A DNA stretch of 24,598 bases from a virus. The stretch is from positions 1 to 24,598 of IMG/VR virus record IMGVR_UViG_3300017781_000125. One strand, given 5' to 3'. Below the pieces are notes generated by a model. It worked only from the letters and a program-made list of their open reading frames with translations. It did no database searches and was not told the DNA's origin. The position numbers and the translations under genes are program-made. Below, one piece after another: positions 15,027 through 22,788 of the stretch (position 1 is its first letter; each line of letters starts with the position of its first letter).

Positions 15027-18000
15027 TTAGTATTCGTTATTTTCGCTATTCGTGTTATAAATATTTTCTATCTCATCAGCCTCTAAATATAATTTTCTTA
15101 TATCTTCATCATCAGTGTAAACTACATGACAAATACTGCCATCATCTTCCTCAACAATAAGTTCTCCACCATAAAGTTCTAGTTCTCCTGATCTATTAAA
15201 ACGTAAGGCATCATCAATTTTTTCTAAGTTTGTTTTCTCTCTTACTAAAGGAGTTTCTTTACCAGAACGCTGCTTTAATTCGCTTTTTCTAAGTGTTAAT
15301 TGTCCTTCAGGTTGTGCTATTTTGTTTTGTATTAAACTAGGAGTGGCATAATTACTATCATATCTCCATTCAATTAATTCTACACTAGTTAGTTGTTTTA
15401 CTCCTGGCTTAAAATCTTTTATTTTATGTACAGTCCAATAAGTAGAAACATTATCTATTTTTAAATGAACAATATCTCTATAATCAAATAAATTAATATC
15501 TACAGGACTTAAAGCTATATTACAAGTTCTTATAGCTGCACCACCACTTATTTTGTTATAAGAATTTTTCCAATACTTTGTAAATAATCCAGGACTTACG
15601 TTACCATGTCCGTCATCAAAATCATTCCAAGATAAATTGTAATCATCAATAGCTATGCCTTTTTGCCAACCGTTAATCCAATCTAAATATGGATATTCAA
15701 ATAAAGGAACATTTTGTCCACTTTCTTTTTTATAAACATATCTTGCACAATCAGTTTTGCCATAATAATTTAATATTCTTATACCTGCTTTTGGCAACCT
15801 TTTGTAAGGTGGTCTTTGGAATCCATTAATATGTCCACCATCTTCAGTCCAAATAACTGGCATCAAAGGATTGTTTGAGTTTGTAACAGGATTTGTCCAA
15901 GTTAAATCACCCCAAGCATAAGCGTTAGGAGCTACCGGATGATTACTACCTTGTTGTAGTGGATTTGGTTGTAATCCATAATTATTAAATCTATAAGTTG
16001 AATGAAATACTGTAGTTCCTAATTCTAAAGTTTCTTTTTTAAATCTTTGTAAATTTATAATTTCATAAGATTTATACTCATCTAAATTATTATCTTCTCT
16101 CCAAGCCGCTAAACTTTCTATACCATTATCTCCACTATCTACTTTGTATTTAAACTTTACATTTTGTGCTAAATCTTTTGCTATAAATTTATCAGTCCAA
16201 GATGTTCTGTCTAATTTATTTGTCCAATCTACAACTTTACCAGAACCAAAAAAAGAATTGTAAGGTTCACATTTTACTGTTTTAGTTTCTTTATCTGCTA
16301 TCCACTGTAAATTAAATAATTCAGTAATTCCTTTTAAATAAGTTTTTTGATCAGTACAAGGTAAAACTCTTGTTAAGTTTACATCTACCTCTGGAGCAGT
16401 TGATGAAAACACAGGAAATATATCAAAAGTTAAATCTGAATGATCACACCACATACTGTAAAATGCCGAATAATTTCTTACTGTTATCTTTACAGATATT
16501 TTATCATTTGCATTTAAATTATGTATAGCGTTGTCGGTAACACTTAACCCATCACCAATACCTGATTCGCCCACATCTCTTTGTCCTCCTAGATAGCTAT
16601 GTCCTTGCCTAGACATACTTTGTCCATTCCTTAAAACTTCTAATCTAATATGGCATAAGCTAGTTGCTCTAAAATCTTGTGCTACGTATAATGTGCCACT
16701 TATACTAATATCATAATTAGATGTAAAAGGCACTACATAACCTAAGTGAACTGTATTTGTGCTAAAATTATTTCCATTATCAAAACCTTCAACTATAGCT
16801 GGAAAAGTATATCTTGTAGTATAAAAGTTTAAACCAGAGGGTGGACACTTACCTCCTGAATCAAAATTACCACCGCAAGTAGTTTTATTAAATAATGCAA
16901 GAGAACAGCTATGTCCTCCATCTACATCATACAAATCATTCTCCATGTAATCTTCACCTGAAGTATAAGGTATAACTAACTTTTTAAAAGTTTCTGATTC
17001 AATAAATTCACTATCTAAAACGTAACCAATATCTTCAAATATTTGATGAGTTACTTTATATGCAAAAATAGCAGGATGAAAGTCATTATTATTTTTTATA
17101 TATTGTTCGTTTGGATTTACACTAGGTGCGTTCCATTCACCATAATTTATTAACCCATAAATATGACTATCTGTGTCTGCAGTATTATCCCATGAACTAA
17201 CTATGTTATTATGATTTTTTTTGTTTTCAGTAGAAAAAGCAAGTTCACATATTTTTTTATTGTCTAATAAATTAGCCCAATCTATAGAATCAGAAACTAT
17301 ATGGCAAGAGAAAAAACCACCTTTCCCTGTAATTCCTTTTTCAACTCTAATTAATCCTTTAAAAATTACAACGCTATCTACAGAAACTCTACATGGCTGC
17401 CAATTTATATGTACTCTCTCCGAACCTACAGCTAACATAGGATCTAATACCCTACAATTATGTTTGTTAGCAGGTATTGTAAATGTTTTACTAAAAGCTG
17501 CATTTTGTTTTGTTAAATCATTTAAATTATTTATTTGAAAAGTTAAAGCTAAAGGAATAGTATTGTTTTTTAAAATATCTAAAAAATTCCATTCTATGTC
17601 ATCAATATTATATGTGTTTGTAATAAAATTAGGAACTGCTCTGTTTTGAAATTCTGTGTCTTTTCTTGTTATTTTAATATAATCAACAGTACATCTTGCA
17701 GGAGCTCTTCTATCTATTGCTTTCGCATTTATTAAATTTACAGAACCATTACTAGAATGAAAATGAGTACCATTGTCCATCATAGTAACACCACCATTAG
17801 TCATGGTTTGTCCAAAAATATCAGTGCGTTTTAAAGCAGCTAAACAAAAAGTATAAGTACCAACATCTTTAATTTGTAAATCATTTTGTGTATATAAAGA
17901 AGTTATATTGTTATTGTAAGGCTGTCCTTCTAAAACATCTATAGTTGCATTAATTATTTGTGAAACTCTTATTTCAACCTCATATTGATCAGCACTACCT

Positions 18001-18914
18001 CCAGCACCTGAACCAAAAGAAACATTAGTTAATCCTAACAAACCAGGACTTGTAAAACAATCGTTTTGCTTTACTCCTAAATTTGCATCTCTGTAAATAG
18101 AGCCTTCGTAAGAGCCTATACTTGTATTGTGAGATAAACTCCCACCAATCCAATGAAAAGGCGTGTTAGAGCCTCCAGAACTATCCCACGCAGCCGAATG
18201 CTTGTATGCAGATATATAAAAAGTATGTCCTTCAGGGTCATTCCATAAATCTGTTAAATGTAAACTATAATCATCTAAAGTATCAGAGCCATTCCCTCTT
18301 AAAATCATATCACTACCTGAACTAGCAATTATATCAAAACAACTTAAATTTCTTCTAGTTACATTGTTGCCTGAACCAGATGTGCTATTTTCATTTACAA
18401 AATATATTGCTCTACCTTGTATATTATCAGCATGAATAACAGAATTTCTTGGGAAAAACCTAGCACCTCCCGCGTTGCTTTGTGGATTATTGCTTGGAAA
18501 ATTTATTTGTGTATAAGGATTTTGTGTAGAGTATGCAGTTAGATAAACTATTTTATTATCATCTGTGTTTGTTCCAGGACGGAATTCTCTATTGCCAAAA
18601 ATATTTAAATATGTTAATTGACAACCTTGTATGCTTGTATTACCAATACCTACCATTTCTTGTAAAGAACCACCAACATTAACTGATGGTGAAGGCATAT
18701 AACCAGTGTAAACTACTCTTTGGTTTACATTATTAATAAATAATCCATTTAAACCACTATTAAATCCTTGATCAGAATATTGTATATTGTCTTTACAACC
18801 TACAGATGTAATTATTGAGGTTGTACCAACTTGTGTTGTATTTGTAACTTCTTTAGTACCAACTACTTCGCCTATTTCTAAAACACAATTTTCTGCTGTA
18901 TAATTTATTGCCAT
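15027..18914 (-). CDS. Large tail/baseplate protein, 1295 residues
   Basis: This very large protein lies directly upstream of the tape measure gene. The first ~430 residues are rich in Asn, Ser, Thr and Gly with predicted beta structure, like a receptor-exposed region. At about 440-560 is a block (PLALTFQINNLNDL...FSKTFTIPANKHN... VVIFKGLIRVEKG) of a kind found in Bacteroidota phage tail proteins. Later regions (VDWTNKLDRTSWTDKF, WTVHKIKDFKPG) continue the beta-rich pattern, and the C-terminus is acidic. A tail-tip, baseplate or side-fibre role is inferred from size, composition and position. The preceding gene ends 1 nt before its ATG. Confidence 0.72.
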   Translation of the reverse strand: MAINYTAENCVLEIGEVVGTKEVTNTTQVGTTSIITSVGCKDNIQYSDQGFNSGLNGLFINNVNQRVVYTGYMPSPSVNVGGSLQEMVGIGNTSIQGCQLTYLNIFGNREFRPGTNTDDNKIVYLTAYSTQNPYTQINFPSNNPQSNAGGARFFPRNSVIHADNIQGRAIYFVNENSTSGSGNNVTRRNLSCFDIIASSGSDMILRGNGSDTLDDYSLHLTDLWNDPEGHTFYISAYKHSAAWDSSGGSNTPFHWIGGSLSHNTSIGSYEGSIYRDANLGVKQNDCFTSPGLLGLTNVSFGSGAGGSADQYEVEIRVSQIINATIDVLEGQPYNNNITSLYTQNDLQIKDVGTYTFCLAALKRTDIFGQTMTNGGVTMMDNGTHFHSSNGSVNLINAKAIDRRAPARCTVDYIKITRKDTEFQNRAVPNFITNTYNIDDIEWNFLDILKNNTIPLALTFQINNLNDLTKQNAAFSKTFTIPANKHNCRVLDPMLAVGSERVHINWQPCRVSVDSVVIFKGLIRVEKGITGKGGFFSCHIVSDSIDWANLLDNKKICELAFSTENKKNHNNIVSSWDNTADTDSHIYGLINYGEWNAPSVNPNEQYIKNNNDFHPAIFAYKVTHQIFEDIGYVLDSEFIESETFKKLVIPYTSGEDYMENDLYDVDGGHSCSLALFNKTTCGGNFDSGGKCPPSGLNFYTTRYTFPAIVEGFDNGNNFSTNTVHLGYVVPFTSNYDISISGTLYVAQDFRATSLCHIRLEVLRNGQSMSRQGHSYLGGQRDVGESGIGDGLSVTDNAIHNLNANDKISVKITVRNYSAFYSMWCDHSDLTFDIFPVFSSTAPEVDVNLTRVLPCTDQKTYLKGITELFNLQWIADKETKTVKCEPYNSFFGSGKVVDWTNKLDRTSWTDKFIAKDLAQNVKFKYKVDSGDNGIESLAAWREDNNLDEYKSYEIINLQRFKKETLELGTTVFHSTYRFNNYGLQPNPLQQGSNHPVAPNAYAWGDLTWTNPVTNSNNPLMPVIWTEDGGHINGFQRPPYKRLPKAGIRILNYYGKTDCARYVYKKESGQNVPLFEYPYLDWINGWQKGIAIDDYNLSWNDFDDGHGNVSPGLFTKYWKNSYNKISGGAAIRTCNIALSPVDINLFDYRDIVHLKIDNVSTYWTVHKIKDFKPGVKQLTSVELIEWRYDSNYATPSLIQNKIAQPEGQLTLRKSELKQRSGKETPLVREKTNLEKIDDALRFNRSGELELYGGELIVEEDDGSICHVVYTDDEDIRKLYLEADEIENIYNTNSENNEY

Positions 18915-18915
18915 G

Positions 18916-20385
18916 TTATCCTTTTTGTAGTGTAATTTTTTCTGAATATATATAACTAAATTCTACAAATTGTAAGTTACTTTCTGTTGTGTAAATAGCA
19001 AAAGAGTTTGGCACTATTAAAACAGGAACAAGTTTACCATTGTTTAAATTGGATGTTGTATTATGTTGATATTTACTTTCTTTTTCTATCCAAACTAAAG
19101 GACTAGTAAGCATTTCTTCACAATGTAAAGCAACATCTTTTGACATAGGTTGAGAAACTACTGTAAAAGTATCTTCTCTATCATTATATAAAGTTTTTCT
19201 TGCGTGTTGTGATTCGCCTAACATACTTGTAGATGGTAGTTTGTCAAAAGTAGAGCTTTCAAATTTTGTGTTTTTACTTTCAGTACCATAAATGTTTAGC
19301 CAATCATAACCACCCGAAGAAGTTCTAAAAACAAATTTAGTTCTATTGCACTTGCCATTATCTTGTTTATCACTCCAATCAGCATATAAAACATCTACTA
19401 AATAACCTGTAGTATGGCTAAAAGTTCCAGGAGTACATAAAAACTTAACCTGTCCACCACTTGTTTTTACAAAAGGTGCTATAGCGACACCACTTGAAAC
19501 TAAATCATTATTAGCATCAATAATATTATTTCCTGTAGTACCTCCATGAACAGCTATATAATTCATTAAAAGTTCTGGATGAACAGGTATCTTAACTAAA
19601 GAAGATTGTGTTACAAAAGTTTGTATTGTAGAACTTGCTGCATAATCTCCATTATTATCAAAAATAAATATAGTTAGCCAAAACTCACTCCAAGTGTTAT
19701 CTAAAGAAACAGGCTGGTATATAGCATCATTACGAGAATCTTTGCGATTTATAGTGTAAGATCTACTTGCCCTATGACTGCGGAAGGCATCATTAACAAA
19801 GACATTGGGAGAGTTGTATTGAGGTGAGTTTTGGCTAAATCTTAAACTTATATCGTTGCTTCCATTAGCTAAATTATCACCTAAAATTAACCTATCAATA
19901 TTTAAATGATTGGCATGAGGAAACGTAGCATTTGAGTTTAAGACTAATTCTTGTGTTATATCAGTTGTTGTGCCTAAAGATAAAAAAGGACTAGACTCAA
20001 CGTTATCTATAGGATCAGTTAATAAAGGACTATCAGGCGTAGAACTATATCTGTTTGCATAAACTACAATTCTAAAATGCGTTCCTGTTTCGTAAAAACC
20101 AGATGTAACCATTTGTGAGAACTTACTAAATGTGCCTGTTACTAAGAGTTCTCTTATATAGCCCATAATATTAAAAGTATAATGATCAGGATTATCGTAA
20201 TCTTCATAAGCATGACATATTATACCTGTAGGCAAAAAACCTGAAGTTGTAGTTATGGTTATTTTTCTTTGTATTTCGGCACTAAGATAAGCTGCAGTTC
20301 CATCTAAATCTTTTACTTGTAAAAGAATTGGGCGATACGCAGAATAAAATTCTCTGTCAAAATCTTGTGTTATTTGTAAACTCAT
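18916..20385 (-). CDS. Tail structural protein, 489 residues, possible receptor-binding role
   Basis: A beta-rich protein with aromatic and Gly/Ser/Thr-rich segments. The C-terminal third has KFVFRTSSGGYDWLNIYG, a pattern I associate with Bacteroidota phage tail proteins, and ends SNLQFVEFSYIYSEKITLQKG. No enzymatic motif was seen. Its place in the tail arm, between a neck/tail-completion-like gene and the large baseplate-like gene, supports a structural role at the tail tip or shaft. It starts at a TAATG junction with the upstream gene. Confidence 0.68.
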   Translation of the reverse strand: MSLQITQDFDREFYSAYRPILLQVKDLDGTAAYLSAEIQRKITITTTSGFLPTGIICHAYEDYDNPDHYTFNIMGYIRELLVTGTFSKFSQMVTSGFYETGTHFRIVVYANRYSSTPDSPLLTDPIDNVESSPFLSLGTTTDITQELVLNSNATFPHANHLNIDRLILGDNLANGSNDISLRFSQNSPQYNSPNVFVNDAFRSHRASRSYTINRKDSRNDAIYQPVSLDNTWSEFWLTIFIFDNNGDYAASSTIQTFVTQSSLVKIPVHPELLMNYIAVHGGTTGNNIIDANNDLVSSGVAIAPFVKTSGGQVKFLCTPGTFSHTTGYLVDVLYADWSDKQDNGKCNRTKFVFRTSSGGYDWLNIYGTESKNTKFESSTFDKLPSTSMLGESQHARKTLYNDREDTFTVVSQPMSKDVALHCEEMLTSPLVWIEKESKYQHNTTSNLNNGKLVPVLIVPNSFAIYTTESNLQFVEFSYIYSEKITLQKG

Positions 20386-20900
20386 TATATTGATATATTT
20401 AAAACAGCATCTACTCTTTCATTTACTGTTTGTGTTGTTCTTAAAACTATTATTTCGTTTATTTCTTCATCTAAATTTTTTTTCACTTCATCAATCCAAC
20501 CAGGATTACTAGGAGTTGTACTTGTACCACCAAATTTACTGTTAGAGCCTGCTTTAGTGTTTGCTATTGCAAAAGCAGTTTTTTTAGCCCTTTTGTAACC
20601 CATGCCTTTTTTATTCATTAACCACATTGTAAGTCCTTCAATGTATGGCGAACCTGGATTACTACCAGCTTTACTTTGTAAATTAATAGGAGCAGGAAAA
20701 GTTGTGTTTAAAAGTTTACCATACCATAAGCCTTCTAGTATTATAGTTTGGAAACCATTACTATCTCTAACAAAACTTTTTATACTTCTTTCTAAAGCTC
20801 CTGTAGTGGACATACTAAATTCACTACCACCTCGTTTGGTTCTTATAGCATCACTAAACCTTTTCTCAACTAAACCTTGTATTTCTAGAAATATTGACAT
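20385..20900 (-). CDS. Tail-completion / minor tail-like protein, 171 residues
   Basis: The frame can be extended to a GTG at 20927, but ATG at 20900 lies 1 nt after the stop of the upstream gene and is the better start. The protein has a TTGALERSIKSFV block, then a LEGLWYGKLLN block and a PYIEGLTMWLMNKKGMGYKRAKKTAFAIA block, and a C-terminal helix. This pattern resembles small phage proteins that sit at the head-tail joint or complete the tail (HK97 gp10-like). The assignment rests on pattern and position, not on a diagnostic motif. Confidence 0.55.
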   Translation of the reverse strand: MSIFLEIQGLVEKRFSDAIRTKRGGSEFSMSTTGALERSIKSFVRDSNGFQTIILEGLWYGKLLNTTFPAPINLQSKAGSNPGSPYIEGLTMWLMNKKGMGYKRAKKTAFAIANTKAGSNSKFGGTSTTPSNPGWIDEVKKNLDEEINEIIVLRTTQTVNERVDAVLNISI

Positions 20901-20901
20901 A

Positions 20902-21486
20902 TTAATCGTTACATCCACTTTGTTCACAATCAGCTAAAGAAGAATAACTACCGCTACCATCACCTGGATCAACGCACTCGCCATTTATACAATTATAACT
21001 TTCAGCTATTTGCGTTGGTGGGAAATTATTTGGGTTCATGTCAATACAATCTACAAAAACCTCTAAATTAAATTGACAGCTTACAGACACTAAATTATCA
21101 TTATGCGTACCTTTTTGTCTAATAAAATTTATTGTGTCTGGTGGCAAAACATCTTGTGCATTGTTACTAGATGCTAAACAACCTAAAAAATTTAAAATTC
21201 TTTTTTCTAAAGCACTCATTATAACATGAACATTATCAGTTAGTTCTACTCCTGTAATATTTCTTTTAGATGTTGGGCGAAAAGCTGAAATTATACAATT
21301 ATAAGTTTTTAAATTAGTATTTACATCTACAATACTAGAAGTAGGATATTGAAAATTTAACATATCGTATTGTATGCTATGATCAAAGTTGATTGATGTC
21401 AAATTACCAAACTTAAAAGATTTAAACCCAACAGCAGTTGAGCAAGTACTCATATTGTTTACTATATTTGTTAAAGATGTAGCCAT
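20902..21486 (-). CDS. Tail-module protein with Cys-rich C-terminal tail
   Basis: The 194-residue protein begins at a TAATG junction with the -1 frame of the chaperone pair. Its body is beta-rich (GFKSFKFGNLTSINFDHSIQYDML, LVSVSCQFNLEVFVDC). It ends in a compact Cys-rich tail of about 32 residues with the layout YNCxxGxC-DPG-G-G-YSSLADC-x3-C. Such tails recur in marine Bacteroidota phage proteins as I recall them and may be small disulfide- or metal-stabilised modules. A tail tube or completion role is inferred from location only. Confidence 0.6.
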   Translation of the reverse strand: MATSLTNIVNNMSTCSTAVGFKSFKFGNLTSINFDHSIQYDMLNFQYPTSSIVDVNTNLKTYNCIISAFRPTSKRNITGVELTDNVHVIMSALEKRILNFLGCLASSNNAQDVLPPDTINFIRQKGTHNDNLVSVSCQFNLEVFVDCIDMNPNNFPPTQIAESYNCINGECVDPGDGSGSYSSLADCEQSGCND

Positions 21487-21785
21487 TATTTTTGTTTTTT
21501 ATTTATATCTGTTAAAATTTCCTCAAACTTTTGACAAGCATTTTGCCATGACAAGTAAGTTAAAATTTCATCTAATCCTGCGTTTAAAACGCTATCTATA
21601 GGGCTTAAATCTTTGCTAGTAAAAATTCCATCTTTTGCAATTCTGTAAACAGAATTTAGCCAACCATAACCATCTATTGTTCCTTTTGCTGCTCTTTTAG
21701 CCTTTGGATCTCCACCGCTTGATAGGTTAGGAAACTGGTCAGCAATCCTTGTTCTAACTTGTTCAAAAAAAAAGCGACATCCCAA
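21486..21785 (-). CDS. Tail assembly chaperone, -1 frame extension (GT-like part)
   Basis: This open frame lies in the -1 frame relative to the 218-residue gene and overlaps it by 112 nt. It contains no ATG anywhere; its only nominal start is a TTG at 21785. A T9 run lies at its beginning. If ribosomes slip back one base after the second TTT codon there, the product joins 188 residues of the upstream protein to the last 93 residues here, giving about 281 residues. The extension contains GYGWLNSVYRIAKDGIF and a helical end, like the T part of lambda G-GT pairs. It ends in TAATG with the next gene. Confidence 0.7.
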   Translation of the reverse strand: MGCRFFFEQVRTRIADQFPNLSSGGDPKAKRAAKGTIDGYGWLNSVYRIAKDGIFTSKDLSPIDSVLNAGLDEILTYLSWQNACQKFEEILTDINKKQK

Positions 21786-22330
21786 ATTGTTGCCATGTCT
21801 AATTTTTCAAACAATTTTGCTCGTTTATCTATTAAATCATCATTTAACTTCTCATCTTCACCCTCTTTTTTACAAAGAATAGCTAGTTGTCTTGGCATAT
21901 ACTCTATTTTACCTCCTTCAATTAAATTAGATTGTATTTCTAATTGTTCTGCTTCAATATACCTTCCAAAACTAGACTTACCCATTAAATCTTTTGGTAA
22001 AAAAAACTTTTCAGTTCCTATTGTAAAAGATTGTATATTTATAGGCACATATTGTTCATTTATAAAAGATAAAGATTTCATAATCTTTTCTGCCTCTCCT
22101 AAATCCCAATGTGATACCTCTTCCTCACTGCTATTTGTCCAAAAAGCTAAAACCTGCGTGTTAAACTCTAAAGCCCTTAGTGTTTTTTTATATTCATCTT
22201 CTGTTTTATCCTCTTCCTTATCTTCGTATCTTTTAATTAGTTTTGTAAAATCAAAAAATTTATTCCATTTTACTTCTAACCAGTTTTCAGGTAGATTTAC
22301 TACCTTATCGTTCATCTTGAATTCAATCAT
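21674..22330 (-). CDS. Tail assembly chaperone-like protein (G-like, zero frame)
   Basis: A soluble, charged, mostly helical 218-residue protein (MIEFKMNDKVVNLPENWLEV...). The C-terminal half has KSSFGRYIEAEQLE, EGGKIEYMPRQLAILCKKEG and DLIDKRAKLFEKLDMATIWDVAFFLNK segments of the kind found in tail chaperones of Bacteroidota phages. Chaperones of this type hold the tape measure protein soluble while the tail tube assembles. The last 30 residues follow the T9 frameshift site and would be replaced in the fusion product. It starts at a TAATG junction with the upstream gene. Several tail genes separate it from the tape measure, unlike lambda. Confidence 0.66.
   Translation of the reverse strand: MIEFKMNDKVVNLPENWLEVKWNKFFDFTKLIKRYEDKEEDKTEDEYKKTLRALEFNTQVLAFWTNSSEEEVSHWDLGEAEKIMKSLSFINEQYVPINIQSFTIGTEKFFLPKDLMGKSSFGRYIEAEQLEIQSNLIEGGKIEYMPRQLAILCKKEGEDEKLNDDLIDKRAKLFEKLDMATIWDVAFFLNKLEQGLLTSFLTYQAVEIQRLKEQQKEQ
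21765..21773 (-). promoter_or_regulatory. T9 slippery run, candidate -1 ribosomal frameshift site
   Basis: On the minus strand the zero frame reads GCT TTT TTT TTG across nine consecutive T residues. The -1 frame reads TTT TTT TTT GAA and continues open to 21486. A T-TTT-TTT heptamer allows both tRNAs to re-pair after a one-base slip. No strong downstream stem-loop was obvious by eye. Confidence 0.6.
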
Positions 22331-22734
22331 TAGTTTAAGTTTATGTTTATTTCTTTTTCAGTCAAAGGACTAGCTATAATGCTAGTATTTAACCTATCAA
22401 GAACATTAATAGTCAAAGATAATAATTTTTGCTCATAATCCTGAACCTCTTGTTCTTGATATAATTGTAAGTTGGCAAAAAACCCTTTACAACACCAATA
22501 CATATTGTTTGGCAAAGAAATATACCATTCTCTTCTATTTACACTACCAGTTGCTACATAATCGCCTAAACCATTGTGATACGCAACTACTCCATGAATC
22601 AAATCTTCAAAGGCTTCATAATCTTCAGTAAAAAAAGTTGCATCATAAACTAAGCTATAAACATCATCTAAATAGCTGTTAATTATTTTAGAATGCTCTT
22701 TGTTTAAATAAAAAATTTCTAATTCAAAAGCCAT
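22330..22734 (-). CDS. Hypothetical tail-module protein, 134 residues
   Basis: This is the first gene of the tail operon, starting 2 nt after the TTATATTGTA box, so its mRNA may be leaderless. The protein is mostly helical and acidic with aromatic residues in the centre (REWYISLPNNMYWCCKGFFANLQLYQEQ), and ends KEININLN. No domain is recognised. Because it lies between the terminase and the tail chaperones, a head-tail joining or tail role is likely but not shown. Its stop shares an A with the next ATG (TAATG). Confidence 0.65.
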   Translation of the reverse strand: MAFELEIFYLNKEHSKIINSYLDDVYSLVYDATFFTEDYEAFEDLIHGVVAYHNGLGDYVATGSVNRREWYISLPNNMYWCCKGFFANLQLYQEQEVQDYEQKLLSLTINVLDRLNTSIIASPLTEKEININLN

Positions 22735-22736
22735 CT

Positions 22737-22772
22737 TACAATATAACGAATATACTTTGGAACTTTATGGAA
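22737..22772 (-). promoter_or_regulatory. Late promoter for the tail operon, with phased TTCCA repeats
   Basis: On the minus strand TTATATTGTA (22746-22737) ends 2 nt before the ATG at 22734. Upstream, TTCCA occurs at 22772-22768 and 22762-22758, exactly 10 bp apart, as at the protease promoter. The pair begins 26 bp upstream of the box here and 36 bp upstream there, a shift of one helical turn. It lies in the 54-nt gap after the terminase gene, so the tail genes can be transcribed independently of the terminase. Confidence 0.62.
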
Positions 22773-22788
22773 CAAAAAGTTAATTTTT

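Noticed and set aside
20901-20927. GTG start that adds nine residues to the 171-residue tail protein
   Set aside because: It would overlap the upstream gene by 26 nt, while ATG at 20900 lies 1 nt after the upstream stop, in line with neighbouring junctions.
21759-22373. 204-codon plus-strand frame opposite the tail chaperone gene
   Set aside because: Its composition (Ser, Phe, Leu rich) is that of an antisense shadow, and the opposite strand is packed with coupled genes.
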